Assembly (NCBI RefSeq): GCF_004346195.1
Contig: NZ_SMAK01000010.1
Coordinates: 62,001 to 126,000 of the forward strand
Source: Tepidamorphus gemmatus
GTDB taxonomy: Bacteria; Pseudomonadota; Alphaproteobacteria; Rhizobiales; Tepidamorphaceae
Length of the DNA stretch: 64,000 nt
Reading direction: 5' to 3'
Both the position numbers and the translations under genes were made by a program. This document shows, in pieces, positions 35,186 through 43,786 of the stretch. Position 1 is the first letter of the stretch. Each line of letters begins with the position of its first letter. The notes beneath the pieces are model-generated. The model did no database searches and was not told the DNA's origin. It saw only the letters and a list, made by a program, of their open reading frames with translations.

Positions 35186-35310
35186 GTGTGCGGCGAAAGG
35201 ATCTGGGCGATGGTAGCGTCGGCTGCCCACCCCGGATAGGGGCCGGTTCACCCCTTGGTTACCATGAGCGGCGGAAGACGGCCGCACCGGCCCCGCCAGC
35301 TGGCCTCGGT

Positions 35311-35538
35311 TCAGTTCGCCTGGCCGGCCATCTTCTGCGCCTCGAGGATCATCGCCGTGCCGAGCTGGGCGATTGCCTCCCGGTGCAGGGTCAGCGTCAC
35401 GGTGCCATCAGGTGTCATGATCGCCAGGATGCCGACCGATGTCTCCACGGGATGCTGGCGGATCTGGTAGCGCAGCGCCGGCAACAGCACTTCGGCTCGG
35501 ACATAGCCCTTGCGGGGCTTGGGGGCGGTTTCGTCCAT
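35311..35538 (-). CDS. Small protein of unknown function
   Basis: 75 residues from the ATG at 35538, which has GAGGAG about 10 bases upstream. It is soluble and carries a helical middle and C-terminus (EVLLPALRYQIRQHP, REAIAQLGTAMILEAQKM). No domain is recognised. The codon pattern looks coding (GC-rich third positions). It lies 125 bp upstream of the membrane-protein gene on the same strand. Confidence 0.6.
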   Translation of the reverse strand: MDETAPKPRKGYVRAEVLLPALRYQIRQHPVETSVGILAIMTPDGTVTLTLHREAIAQLGTAMILEAQKMAGQAN

Positions 35539-35778
35539 CGCGACGGCTCTCCTCGGCATGCGCAACGTTTCAACCTGCCCGTTTCCCACCAAACGCGCCG
35601 CCGTTCAACCAGCAAGCTTCAGTGCGATCCGGGATCGGGAGATCCTTCATGGAATGTCCCTGCGCCGCGACGTCGGCGCTGCGATCCGCTCGGGCCGGAT
35701 CGCGCCGCGTCCGACCCTGCGGCAACCGCAGGCGCCCGACCGGCACAGGTCGCATTTCGCCAGCAGGATCAGGCCCGC

Positions 35779-37356
35779 TCACGCCTTGCCCGCCAGCGCC
35801 TTCGCCAGCAGGAAGCCCGACCCGGCGCCGGTACCGCCGCCCGGCCAGGTCGCGGCGCCGATCATGTAGAGCCGGTCGACCGGCGTCCGGTAGCGCGACC
35901 AGCCCGGTGCCGGGCGGAACAGGAAGTGCTGGTCGAGATGGTGGCTGCCCGACAGACTGTCGCCGCCAACGAGGTTCGGATTGTCGCGCTCGAGGTCGAG
36001 CGGCGACAGCACCGTGCGCGCGAGGACCTTCGCCGACGTTCCCGGCGCATAACGGTCGATGATGGCGACGACCCGGTCGGCATAGGCATCCTTCGCCGCG
36101 TCCCAGTCGTGCGCGGCGATCGCGCCGGCGGCATCGCCGCGGATCGCGGACGGCAGCACCCGCACCTGGACCCAGAGAATGTGCTTGCCGGCGGGCGCCC
36201 GGCTCGCGTCGATCGCGGTGGGCTGGCCGACGACCAGCAGCGGCTCGGCAGGCAACAGCCCCGCCATGGCCTGCTGGTATGTCGCCGCCATCATGTCGAG
36301 CGACGGCGCGAGATGGACATAGGCGAACCGCCTCAGCTCGGCGCCCGCCGTCCAGTCGGGGAGATCCGACATGGCGAGATGGATCATCATCGTCGCCGGT
36401 CCCGGCCGCAGCGCGGCAATCTTCCGCGCGGCCGGAGCGGCAGCACAGGGGCCCGACAGCAGACGGTCGAACAGGATGCGGGGATGCGTATTGGCAATCA
36501 CGGCGCGAGCGGCCGACAGCCGCCGGCCGTCGGCAAGCTCGACGCCGCGCGCCGTGCCCCCCTCGGCAAGGATCCGCACCACCTCCGAACCCGTCAGCAC
36601 CTCGCCGCCGAGCGCCTCGATGGACGTCGTCATCGCGCGGATGATGGTGTCGGCGCCGCCCCTGCCGAGCGCCATCCCGAAGGCCTGGTCGGCCATCGAC
36701 TCGAGATAGGGGAACAGCGCCCCGCCAGCCACATCCGGGGCATAGTCGAGATGCATGCCCCAGGCCCCGAGCATCGCCTTCACGCGCTCGTCCGAGAAGC
36801 GGGCATCCAGGAAGGCGCGGGTCGAGGAGGCGAGCAGCCGGCCGGTGTCGAGCAGCCAGCCGGTACCGTTCGCCCGCCAGGCCTTCCAGAGGATGCCGGC
36901 AAGCTCTCGGGAGGGCATCGGCGCCCCCAGCAGGGCGAAGATATGCGGGGCGTCACGGCCGAAATCGCCCATCATCCTCCGCCACGCCTCCGCGTCGGAT
37001 TGCGAGATCGCGGCGATACGGGCGAGATTCGTCTCGGCGTCCTGACTGACGCCGAGCCAGCTGCCGTCCGGAAAGGCGCTGGCGAAACAGTCGGTGGCAC
37101 CGACGAACTCGAGGCCCGCCTGAAGCAGCCTGTCCTTGTGCGCCTGGAAGAAGGGCGATCCCGCGAACAGCCCGAGATTCATCGCATAGAGGTCATGGCG
37201 GAAGCCTGGAAGCGTGATCTCCGCAGTCTTGACCGCCCCGCCCGCGACGCGGGCCCTCTCGACGACGGCGACGCGCCAGCCCTTCGAAGCCAGATGCACA
37301 GCGGCGGCAAGCCCGTTGTGACCCGCACCGACGATCACTGCGTCATAGCTCGTCAT
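35779..37356 (-). CDS. Phytoene-desaturase-like FAD oxidoreductase A
   Basis: 525-residue flavoprotein of the COG1233 (phytoene dehydrogenase-related) type. The N-terminal dinucleotide motif is VIVGAGHNGLAAAVHLASKG, followed by VVER. The C-terminal FAD motif is YMIGAATWPGGGTGAGSGF. The ATG at 37356 has GGGGA about 9 bases upstream and begins right before the FAD motif. No crt genes are near, so carotenoid synthesis is unlikely. It is divergent from the cyclase gene and is paralogous to the protein at 38620. Confidence 0.88.
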   Translation of the reverse strand: MTSYDAVIVGAGHNGLAAAVHLASKGWRVAVVERARVAGGAVKTAEITLPGFRHDLYAMNLGLFAGSPFFQAHKDRLLQAGLEFVGATDCFASAFPDGSWLGVSQDAETNLARIAAISQSDAEAWRRMMGDFGRDAPHIFALLGAPMPSRELAGILWKAWRANGTGWLLDTGRLLASSTRAFLDARFSDERVKAMLGAWGMHLDYAPDVAGGALFPYLESMADQAFGMALGRGGADTIIRAMTTSIEALGGEVLTGSEVVRILAEGGTARGVELADGRRLSAARAVIANTHPRILFDRLLSGPCAAAPAARKIAALRPGPATMMIHLAMSDLPDWTAGAELRRFAYVHLAPSLDMMAATYQQAMAGLLPAEPLLVVGQPTAIDASRAPAGKHILWVQVRVLPSAIRGDAAGAIAAHDWDAAKDAYADRVVAIIDRYAPGTSAKVLARTVLSPLDLERDNPNLVGGDSLSGSHHLDQHFLFRPAPGWSRYRTPVDRLYMIGAATWPGGGTGAGSGFLLAKALAGKA

Positions 37357-37677
37357 GTCCTGTTCCCCCGCGTCCAGCAGCGGATCGAAATTAGCCACAG
37401 ATGCATGGACCGGTCCATCGCCGACTGGCGAGCCGGTCCCGCCAGCGCCTTCGGCCGACCGGCCAAGCCGACCTGAATGAGGCTACAATTCCATGAAAAT
37501 GAACAGTTTTCTCTCCCGGATGACCATCCTTCCGTCTCCACAGGGGCGCTGTCTGAAGGTCAGATCAGCCCGTATCAATTACTTGCATTCCCATACGGCC
37601 CGGCTAGTCTGGCCTGACGGCAATGCCTGCGGCAGGACCTGCGGAGCCAGTCCGCACCACGTTGAGGGGAGATGACC
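37357..37677. promoter_or_regulatory. Divergent control region between oxidoreductase A and the cyclase gene
   Basis: About 320 bp without a gene. It contains the perfect 14-base palindrome ATGGACCGGTCCAT (37405-37418) and the inverted pair CCGTAT and ATACGG (37570-37575, 37593-37598). The second pair surrounds TTGCAT, which with TAGTCT 16 bases later (37605) could be the promoter of the cyclase transcript. The MarR-type protein encoded at 40219 is the obvious candidate binder, by inference. Confidence 0.45.
37405..37418. promoter_or_regulatory. 14-base palindrome, candidate operator
   Basis: ATGGACCGGTCCAT is perfectly symmetric and lies 49-62 bp before the start of oxidoreductase A. It is the size of a dimeric regulator site. 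No binding evidence exists in the sequence itself. Confidence 0.35.
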
Positions 37678-38469
37678 ATGAACGCTCAGGCCGTCCTGGC
37701 GGAACTCGCCAGCGCGCTGAAGTCCGGATCGATCGAGGTGGTCGACTTGACCGCGCCACTCGGACCCGACACGCCGTTGATCAAGCTGCCGCCGGAGATC
37801 GGCAAGAACACCCCGAAGGTCGAGATCCATGAGATCTCGAATTACGATCAGAATGGCCCGTTCTGGGCATGGAACTGGCTCAAGCTCGGCGAGCATTCCG
37901 GCACCCATTTCGATGCCCCGGTGCACTGGATCACCGGCCGCGATCATGCCGACGGCTATACCGACACGCTGCCGGCTCAGAACCTGGTGGCGCCCGCCTG
38001 CGTGATCGACTGCTCGAAGGAGGTCGCCGCCGATCCGGACTTCCTGCTGACCGCCGACCACGTCCGCGCCTGGGAGAAGGAACACGGCGAGATCCCGGCG
38101 CGCAGCTGGGTGCTGCTGCGCTCCGACTGGTACAAGCGCAACGGTTCCGAGGAGGCCTTCCTCAATGCCGACGAGACCGGTCCGCATTCGCCGGGCCCCA
38201 GCGTCGACTGCCTCGAATACATCCTGTCGAAGGACATCATCGGCTGGGGCAGCGAGACCGTCGGCACCGATGCCGGCCAGGCCGGCGGCATGAATCCACC
38301 GTTCCCGGCGCACAACCTCGTCCACAAGGCCGGCAAATACGGTCTCGCCAGCCTGTGCAATCTCGATCGACTGCCGCCGACCGGCGCCATCCTGATCACG
38401 CCGCCACTCAAGATCGTCAGGGGCACCGGCAGCCCGCTGCGCGTCCTCGCCCTCGTTGCGCGCGGCTGA
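37678..38469 (+). CDS. Metal-dependent cyclase / kynurenine-formamidase-like hydrolase
   Basis: 263-residue member of the cyclase family (PF04199). The metal and catalytic motif HSGTHFDAPVHW begins at residue 73, followed by DHVRAWEKEH and a C-terminal AHNLVHKAGKYGLASLCNLDRLPPTGA region. The family includes kynurenine formamidase, isatin hydrolase and polyketide cyclases. The ATG at 37678 is used because GAGGGGAG ends 6 bases upstream; the ATG at 37672 is too close to it. It heads the transcript cyclase-oxidoreductase B-MarR. Confidence 0.88.
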   Translation: MNAQAVLAELASALKSGSIEVVDLTAPLGPDTPLIKLPPEIGKNTPKVEIHEISNYDQNGPFWAWNWLKLGEHSGTHFDAPVHWITGRDHADGYTDTLPAQNLVAPACVIDCSKEVAADPDFLLTADHVRAWEKEHGEIPARSWVLLRSDWYKRNGSEEAFLNADETGPHSPGPSVDCLEYILSKDIIGWGSETVGTDAGQAGGMNPPFPAHNLVHKAGKYGLASLCNLDRLPPTGAILITPPLKIVRGTGSPLRVLALVARG

Positions 38470-38619
38470 AACGGACACCGGTCATGGGCTCCGGCACGCT
38501 CGTCGTCCGCCCGGCCCTGCGATCCCGGATCGGCCGCCGGCCGTCCGCAATGGCGCAGGCGCGCGAGGGGGAACGGTGCGTCGTCCGGCGGCCCGGACGA
38601 GAACGAGGGGGAGCCGCCG

Positions 38620-40200
38620 ATGGCTGATACCGACTACGTCATCGTCGGCAGCGGCATCAACGCGCTGGTCGCGGCGGCGCTGCTGAGCCGGCGCGGCAAC
38701 CGCGTCGTCGTGCTCGAGCGCAGCGACCGCCTCGGCGGTTGCATGATGACCGCGGAAGTGACCGTTCCTGGCTTCCGCCACGACGTGATGGCGGCAACCT
38801 TCGTGCTGTTCGTGCTTTCTCCGGCCTATGCCGAGCTGGGGCCCGATCTCGCCAGGCACGGTCTGTCCTTCGCCCACACCGATACGCCGACAGGCGTCGT
38901 GATGCCGGATGGCGACGCATTGGTGCTGCGGATGGACCGCGCAGCGAATGTCGCGGCCTTCGAGGCGCTCGCGCCGGGCGACGGAACCCGATTTGCCGCC
39001 GACATGGATCGGCTCGGGGCAGATGCACCGTTCCTCTTCGCCCTTCTCGGCGGCGCGCTGTGGTCCTGGAGTACCGCCAGGGCGGTCGCCCGCGAGACGT
39101 GGCGGCGCGGCCCGCGCGGCCTCGCCGCCTTCTTCGGCGAGGCGCTGGAAACGGCGCGGGGCTGGCTCGAGCAGGGCTACCGATCAGAGCGGTTCCATGC
39201 GCTGATGGCACCCTGGGTACTGCATTGCGGGCTGGGCCCGGAGGCAGCGTATTCCGGCCAGATGGCCCGTGTCGTCGCCTTTGCGCTGGAGGCGGCCGGA
39301 GCGCCGGTCGCGAAGGGCGGGGCGGGCGCCGTACCAGCCGCGTTCGCCTCGCTGATTGCGGCGAATGGCGGCATCTGCCGCACAGGCGCCGACGTGGTGG
39401 AGATCCTGCTCGACGGCGCCGGCGACGCGCGCGGCGTGCGGCTGGCCGACGGCGGCGAGATCCTCGCCGCGCGCGGCGTGATCTGCTCGGTCACGCCGAC
39501 GCAGCTCTACGGGCGGCTGCTGCCGCCGGACAGCGTCCCCGCCGGGATCGCCGCGTCGGTTGCCGGCTATCGCTACGGCAAGGGCGACATGCAGATCCAC
39601 TATGCGCTCGATGCGCCGCCGCGCTGGACGACACCGGGGCTCGAATCGGTGGCACTGCTGCATCTCACGCCGGGTCTCGACGGCGTTTCCAAGGCGGCCA
39701 ACGAGGCCGAGCGCGGCATGATCCCGGAGGTGCCGACGATCTGCGTCGGCCAGCCCTCGGCGCTGGATCCGTCCCGCTGCCCGCCGGGCAAGGCCGTCTT
39801 GTGGGTGCAGTTGCCGGAGGTGCCGCGGCATGTGAAGGGCGATGCGGCGGGCGCATTCGCCATCCCCGCCGACGGGCGCTGGACGGAGGCGCTGCGCGAG
39901 GCGTATGCCGACCGGGTCGAGGCGATCCTGGCGCGCCATATCGAGAACTTCGCGGCGATCCGGCTCGCCCGGCGAGTCTATTCGCCGGCCGATCTCGAGG
40001 CGCTGAACGTCAACCTGGTCGGTGGCGATCCCTATGGCGGCTATTGCGGTCTCGACCAGTTCTTCCTGTGGCGGCCGTTCAAGGGCTCGCGCAACCATTC
40101 CACTCACGTCGGACGGTTGTATCATATCGGCGCATCCACCCATCCCGGCCCCGGGCTCGGCGGCGGGTCGGGCTATCTGCTGGCCAAATCGCTCGGCTGA
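38620..40200 (+). CDS. Phytoene-desaturase-like FAD oxidoreductase B
   Basis: 526 residues, paralogous along its whole length to oxidoreductase A. The dinucleotide motif is VIVGSGINALVAAALLSRRG, then VVLERS. The C-terminal FAD motif is YHIGASTHPGPGLGGGSGY. GGGGGAG lies 7 bases before the ATG. Conserved blocks shared with A include TICVGQPSALDPSRCPPGK and VNLVGGDPYGG. Being next to a cyclase/formamidase and a MarR regulator, it probably acts in breakdown of a small cyclic compound; the substrate is unknown. Confidence 0.88.
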   Translation: MADTDYVIVGSGINALVAAALLSRRGNRVVVLERSDRLGGCMMTAEVTVPGFRHDVMAATFVLFVLSPAYAELGPDLARHGLSFAHTDTPTGVVMPDGDALVLRMDRAANVAAFEALAPGDGTRFAADMDRLGADAPFLFALLGGALWSWSTARAVARETWRRGPRGLAAFFGEALETARGWLEQGYRSERFHALMAPWVLHCGLGPEAAYSGQMARVVAFALEAAGAPVAKGGAGAVPAAFASLIAANGGICRTGADVVEILLDGAGDARGVRLADGGEILAARGVICSVTPTQLYGRLLPPDSVPAGIAASVAGYRYGKGDMQIHYALDAPPRWTTPGLESVALLHLTPGLDGVSKAANEAERGMIPEVPTICVGQPSALDPSRCPPGKAVLWVQLPEVPRHVKGDAAGAFAIPADGRWTEALREAYADRVEAILARHIENFAAIRLARRVYSPADLEALNVNLVGGDPYGGYCGLDQFFLWRPFKGSRNHSTHVGRLYHIGASTHPGPGLGGGSGYLLAKSLG

Positions 40201-40218
40201 CGCCGGCGCGGAGACACC

Positions 40219-40728
40219 ATGACCGAGGGGCCGTTCCTGACCGCCATCCTGTCGCGCGATCCGCGCGGTCCGGACTCGATTCCCTCGATGGGCGAGATCG
40301 GCCTCAATCACTTCGCGCCCTACCTCATGAACCGCATCATGGCGCGGTGGAACGCCGACCTCGCCGAGGCGCTGAAGGCCTACGACATGACCACCACCCG
40401 CATGCGCGTGCTGGCGGTGCTGAGCATCAGTTCGGGCATGACGGTGAACGAGCTGGCAGTGTTCACCGTGACCGAGCAGTCGACGATGAGCCGAACGCTC
40501 GACGCCATGGAGGAACAGGGGCTGATCCGCCGCCAGGCCCGACCCGACGACATGCGTGTGCGCGAGGTGCACATCACCGATGCTGGCCGCAGCGCCTTCG
40601 AGGAGGTCTGGCCGATGATGTACGAACAGTATGTCAAGATGTTCGCGGGCATCGGCACCGACGAGTTCCAGGCCTTCATCGGGACGCTGCACAAGGTTCT
40701 CGCCAACATCCGCCGGCACGGCATCTGA
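40219..40728 (+). CDS. MarR-family transcriptional regulator
   Basis: 169 residues. The winged-helix core is visible from MRVLAVLSISSGMTVNELAVFTVTEQSTMSRTLDAMEEQGLIRR (recognition helix) to RPDDMRVREVHITDAGR (wing). MarR proteins are usually dimeric repressors released by small aromatic ligands. It is 18 bp downstream of oxidoreductase B and so probably controls this module, perhaps through the palindromes between 37405 and 37598. Confidence 0.93.
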   Translation: MTEGPFLTAILSRDPRGPDSIPSMGEIGLNHFAPYLMNRIMARWNADLAEALKAYDMTTTRMRVLAVLSISSGMTVNELAVFTVTEQSTMSRTLDAMEEQGLIRRQARPDDMRVREVHITDAGRSAFEEVWPMMYEQYVKMFAGIGTDEFQAFIGTLHKVLANIRRHGI

Positions 40729-40821
40729 CCGGCGTCCCCTCCGCCCCCCTGCCGTGGCAGGCACAGCGGGCCATGGCGGCCGGATCGGCCCCGCGCAGCC
40801 GCCCGCCGCGAACCAGACCGC

Positions 40822-41745
40822 CTATCCCGACGGTTCGGGAAGCGGGATGAACTCGCTGTCACCGGGGACCGGCTTGAAGCGGCCGGTCTTCCAGGCCTGC
40901 TTCGCCTCCTCGATGCGCTCCCTGCGCGAGGAGACGAAGTTCCACCAGATGTGGCGCGGGCCATCCGCCGCCGCCCCGCCGAGGAACAGCATCCGTGCCC
41001 GGTCCGCCGCCTTGACGGTGATCCGGTCGCCGGGCCGGAAGATCAGCAGGCGCGGACCCTCGAAGCGGTCCCCGGCGATCTCCACCGTGCCCTCGACCAC
41101 GTAGATCGCCCGCTCCTCGTGGTCGGCGTCCAGTGGGGCCGATGCGCCGGCCGCCAGCACCACCTCGACATAGAACCAGTCCGACAGCCGGGCGACCGGC
41201 GCGGTAGCGCCGAAGGCAGAGCCGGCGATCACCCGCGCGCTGACGCCACGGTCCTCGACGAGCGGCAGCACGGAGGCGGCAAAATGCTGGAACGAGGGAT
41301 CGGTCTCCTCGTGCGCCTCGGGCAGCGCGATCCAGCTCTGGATGCCGTGCATCGCCCCACCGTCGCGGCGCACATCGCCGGGCGTCCGCTCAGAATGGGC
41401 GATGCCGCGCCCGGCCGTCATCAGGTTCATGGCGCCCGGCGTGATCTCCACCTCGTTGCCCTCGCTGTCGCGATGCATCACCCGGCCGTCGAACAGATAG
41501 GTAACGGTGGCAAGCCCGATATGCGGATGCGGCCGCACATCCATGCCCCGGCCACCAACGAACTGCACCGGCCCCATCTGGTCGAAGAAGATGAACGGCC
41601 CGACCATCTGCCGCCGCCCATGCGGCAGCGCCCGGCGCACAGCGAAGCCGCCGAGATCGCGGGCGCGCGGCACGATGACGAGATCGAGCGCCTCGCAGGA
41701 GCGCGGATCGCCGAGGACGGGGTCTTTCGAGGGAAGCCAGGACAT
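40822..41745 (-). CDS. Pirin-family protein
   Basis: 307-residue bicupin. The N-terminal cupin carries the pirin metal signature DVRPHPHIGLATVTYLFDG followed by HRDSEG, and the later AGRGIAHSERTP. Bacterial pirins bind iron and some act as quercetinases; this protein's activity is not known. It is convergent with the MarR gene and followed on the same strand by nothing closely linked. Confidence 0.92.
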   Translation of the reverse strand: MSWLPSKDPVLGDPRSCEALDLVIVPRARDLGGFAVRRALPHGRRQMVGPFIFFDQMGPVQFVGGRGMDVRPHPHIGLATVTYLFDGRVMHRDSEGNEVEITPGAMNLMTAGRGIAHSERTPGDVRRDGGAMHGIQSWIALPEAHEETDPSFQHFAASVLPLVEDRGVSARVIAGSAFGATAPVARLSDWFYVEVVLAAGASAPLDADHEERAIYVVEGTVEIAGDRFEGPRLLIFRPGDRITVKAADRARMLFLGGAAADGPRHIWWNFVSSRRERIEEAKQAWKTGRFKPVPGDSEFIPLPEPSG

Positions 41746-41850
41746 GCGGGACGGGCTCCGGGAGACGGAGGTGACGTCAAGGGGAGATAGGTTGCGTGCA
41801 CAGCTTTGGAAGGGGCAGGCGGCACCGTCGCCCCCTCCTCCGGCCTCCCC

Positions 41851-42531
41851 CTAGCCGCCCCACAGCTCCCCGAACCGCGTCAAGAACCGCGCCTCGGCCT
41901 GCGCCACCGGCAACGGTTGCAGCTTGAACAAGGCCTCCAGCCTCTCCCCGCCGAGCTTCCCCGGCCGACCGAAATAGCGCTGGGCTTCGCTCAGGGTGAA
42001 GCCGGCGAGCTGGGTCGCCTCGAGGAAGGCGGCGGCACGGTCAGCGCGCTTGATCGCGGCGCTGACAGCAGCCGGCAGTACCGCTGGCAAGCCGAAGCGC
42101 AGGTGGACAGCGGCCAGGATCCGCCCCTCCACCGCCTTGTAGCCATCGCCCAGCACCGCCTTGAAGGGGCTGATGATGTCGCCGATCACATATTCCGGCG
42201 CATCGTGGAGCAACGCCGCCAGCCGCCAGGCAGAGGTCGCCGCCGCGCCCTCCTTCCCGGTGGCGAGGGCCACCCGGCCGAACAGTTCCTCGACCAGCAG
42301 GCTGTGCTCGGCGACCGAGAAGGCGTGATCGCCCGTCGTCTGGCCGTTCCAGCGCGCGACGCGGGCGAGGCCGTGGGCGATATCGGCGATCTCGATGTCG
42401 AGCGGCGAGGGGTCGAGCAGATCGAGCCGCCGCCCTGACAGCATCCGCTGCCAGACACGCGGGGCGGCGGCCGAGCCCCGCGCCGTGCTGCGCGCGGCCC
42501 GGGTCATGCGAATCGTCTCATCGGATGTCAT
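41851..42531 (-). CDS. HD-domain hydrolase (YfbR/5'-nucleotidase-like)
   Basis: 226 residues from the ATG at 42531; the frame to 42705 is less likely. HD-domain residues are His76 (AEHSLLVEE), His109-Asp110 (LLHDAPEYVIGD) and a later Asp in KRADRAAAF. This spacing fits the small YfbR-like phosphohydrolases that dephosphorylate nucleotides. Substrate specificity cannot be read from the sequence. It sits downstream of ygfZ on the same strand, separated by 206 bp without a gene. Confidence 0.85.
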   Translation of the reverse strand: MTSDETIRMTRAARSTARGSAAAPRVWQRMLSGRRLDLLDPSPLDIEIADIAHGLARVARWNGQTTGDHAFSVAEHSLLVEELFGRVALATGKEGAAATSAWRLAALLHDAPEYVIGDIISPFKAVLGDGYKAVEGRILAAVHLRFGLPAVLPAAVSAAIKRADRAAAFLEATQLAGFTLSEAQRYFGRPGKLGGERLEALFKLQPLPVAQAEARFLTRFGELWGG

Positions 42532-42737
42532 CGGATGCAGCCGGTCAATCGTTCCGAAACGACCGCAGTCAAGCATGGTCGACAGGCGGAAGCCACCGCT
42601 GCGCGTGCCTCCTGCCGGCGGCGGGGAGAGAGCCGAGACGGCAGCGGCAGCGCCCGTCCCCTGTCTGTGCGGGAGAGCGGGTGCGCTGCGCTGGTCGTGA
42701 ACCACCGGACAGGCGGAGGCGCAGCGACGGCCGCGCC

Positions 42738-43664
42738 TCAGCCAGCCCTGTCCTCGCCCGGCCAGGCGAAGGTGGCCCAGGCTGGGCGGAGCGGGATCAG
42801 CGTCGCCTCGCCGCTTCGTACTGCACCGTCCGGCAGCCTGCCGTCGACGAGCGCGTCGGCCAGCCGGTCGAGGCGAAGAAGCGCGATGCCGGCCGCCCCG
42901 GCCGACGAGCCCATCGCCCCCGACGCCTTGCCGGCGATCTCGACCGGCGTGCCGGGCTCGGGGGCCGGGCCGGCGATCGTCACGGGCACGAAACGGCTAC
43001 GAACGGTGCCGCGATGGTGCATCCGCGAGACCACCTCCTGCCCGACATAGCAGCCCTTGCCGAAGGCGACACCATGCAGCTGATCGAGGTTCGCCTCGTG
43101 CGGAAACACCTCGCCGGGCTGGTAGTCACGGGACAATTCGGCGACGCCGAGGCCGATGCGGTGCGCCTCGAAGGCCGCCATGTCGGCCACGGCGAAGCGG
43201 CCACGAATCGCATCGACCTCGCCGGCGGCAACGATCGCCCGCCAGCCGAGCGCCGGCCAGCGCGGATCGGCGACGGCGCCTGGCGCATCAGGGGCCGCCT
43301 CTGCACGGCCGGGATCGCCCCAGACCGCGATGACCGCAAGATCCGGGCGCTGGGCGATGTCGATCTTCGCCCTCAGACGATAGAACATCAGCCGCTTCTG
43401 AAGTTCGGCCGCGATCCCTGCCGGTGTATCGAGCAGATATTCCCCGTCGGGGCGCGCGTGGATGATGAATTCGAAGGCGATCTTGCCCTGCGGGGTGAGC
43501 AGCGCCGCGGCGGCCGCGGCGCCGGGAGAAAGTTCATCCATGTCTGCGGTCACGAGGCCGTGCAGGAACGCCTTGGCGGTGGCCGCCCCGTCCGGCGCGC
43601 CCACTGCAGGCCTGAGCGCGACCACGCCGCGTCCCGTCAGCCGTGCCGCATAATGAGCGCTCAT
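42738..43664 (-). CDS. ygfZ: Folate-binding YgfZ/GcvT-like protein
   Basis: 308 residues. The diagnostic motif KGCYVGQEVVSRMHHRG begins at residue 203. YgfZ proteins bind tetrahydrofolate and help maintain certain Fe-S enzymes such as MiaB. The gene is divergent from a dihydroorotase-like gene, an arrangement I associate with Rhizobiales genomes. Confidence 0.93.
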   Translation of the reverse strand: MSAHYAARLTGRGVVALRPAVGAPDGAATAKAFLHGLVTADMDELSPGAAAAAALLTPQGKIAFEFIIHARPDGEYLLDTPAGIAAELQKRLMFYRLRAKIDIAQRPDLAVIAVWGDPGRAEAAPDAPGAVADPRWPALGWRAIVAAGEVDAIRGRFAVADMAAFEAHRIGLGVAELSRDYQPGEVFPHEANLDQLHGVAFGKGCYVGQEVVSRMHHRGTVRSRFVPVTIAGPAPEPGTPVEIAGKASGAMGSSAGAAGIALLRLDRLADALVDGRLPDGAVRSGEATLIPLRPAWATFAWPGEDRAG

Positions 43665-43786
43665 GCCATGCCTCCCGCCACGCGCAGAGCAGCCTGTCGG
43701 ATCATCCCCGAGACTTGCCGCCCGGACCGATGCTAGGTATGGCCCGGCCGGGCCGGTGACAAGGCGGACATCGGCGGAAGGGCGGG

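Noticed and set aside
35779-40200. Carotenoid synthesis locus
   Set aside because: The flavoproteins resemble phytoene desaturase, but no crtB, crtE or crtY gene is present and the neighbours are catabolic in type.
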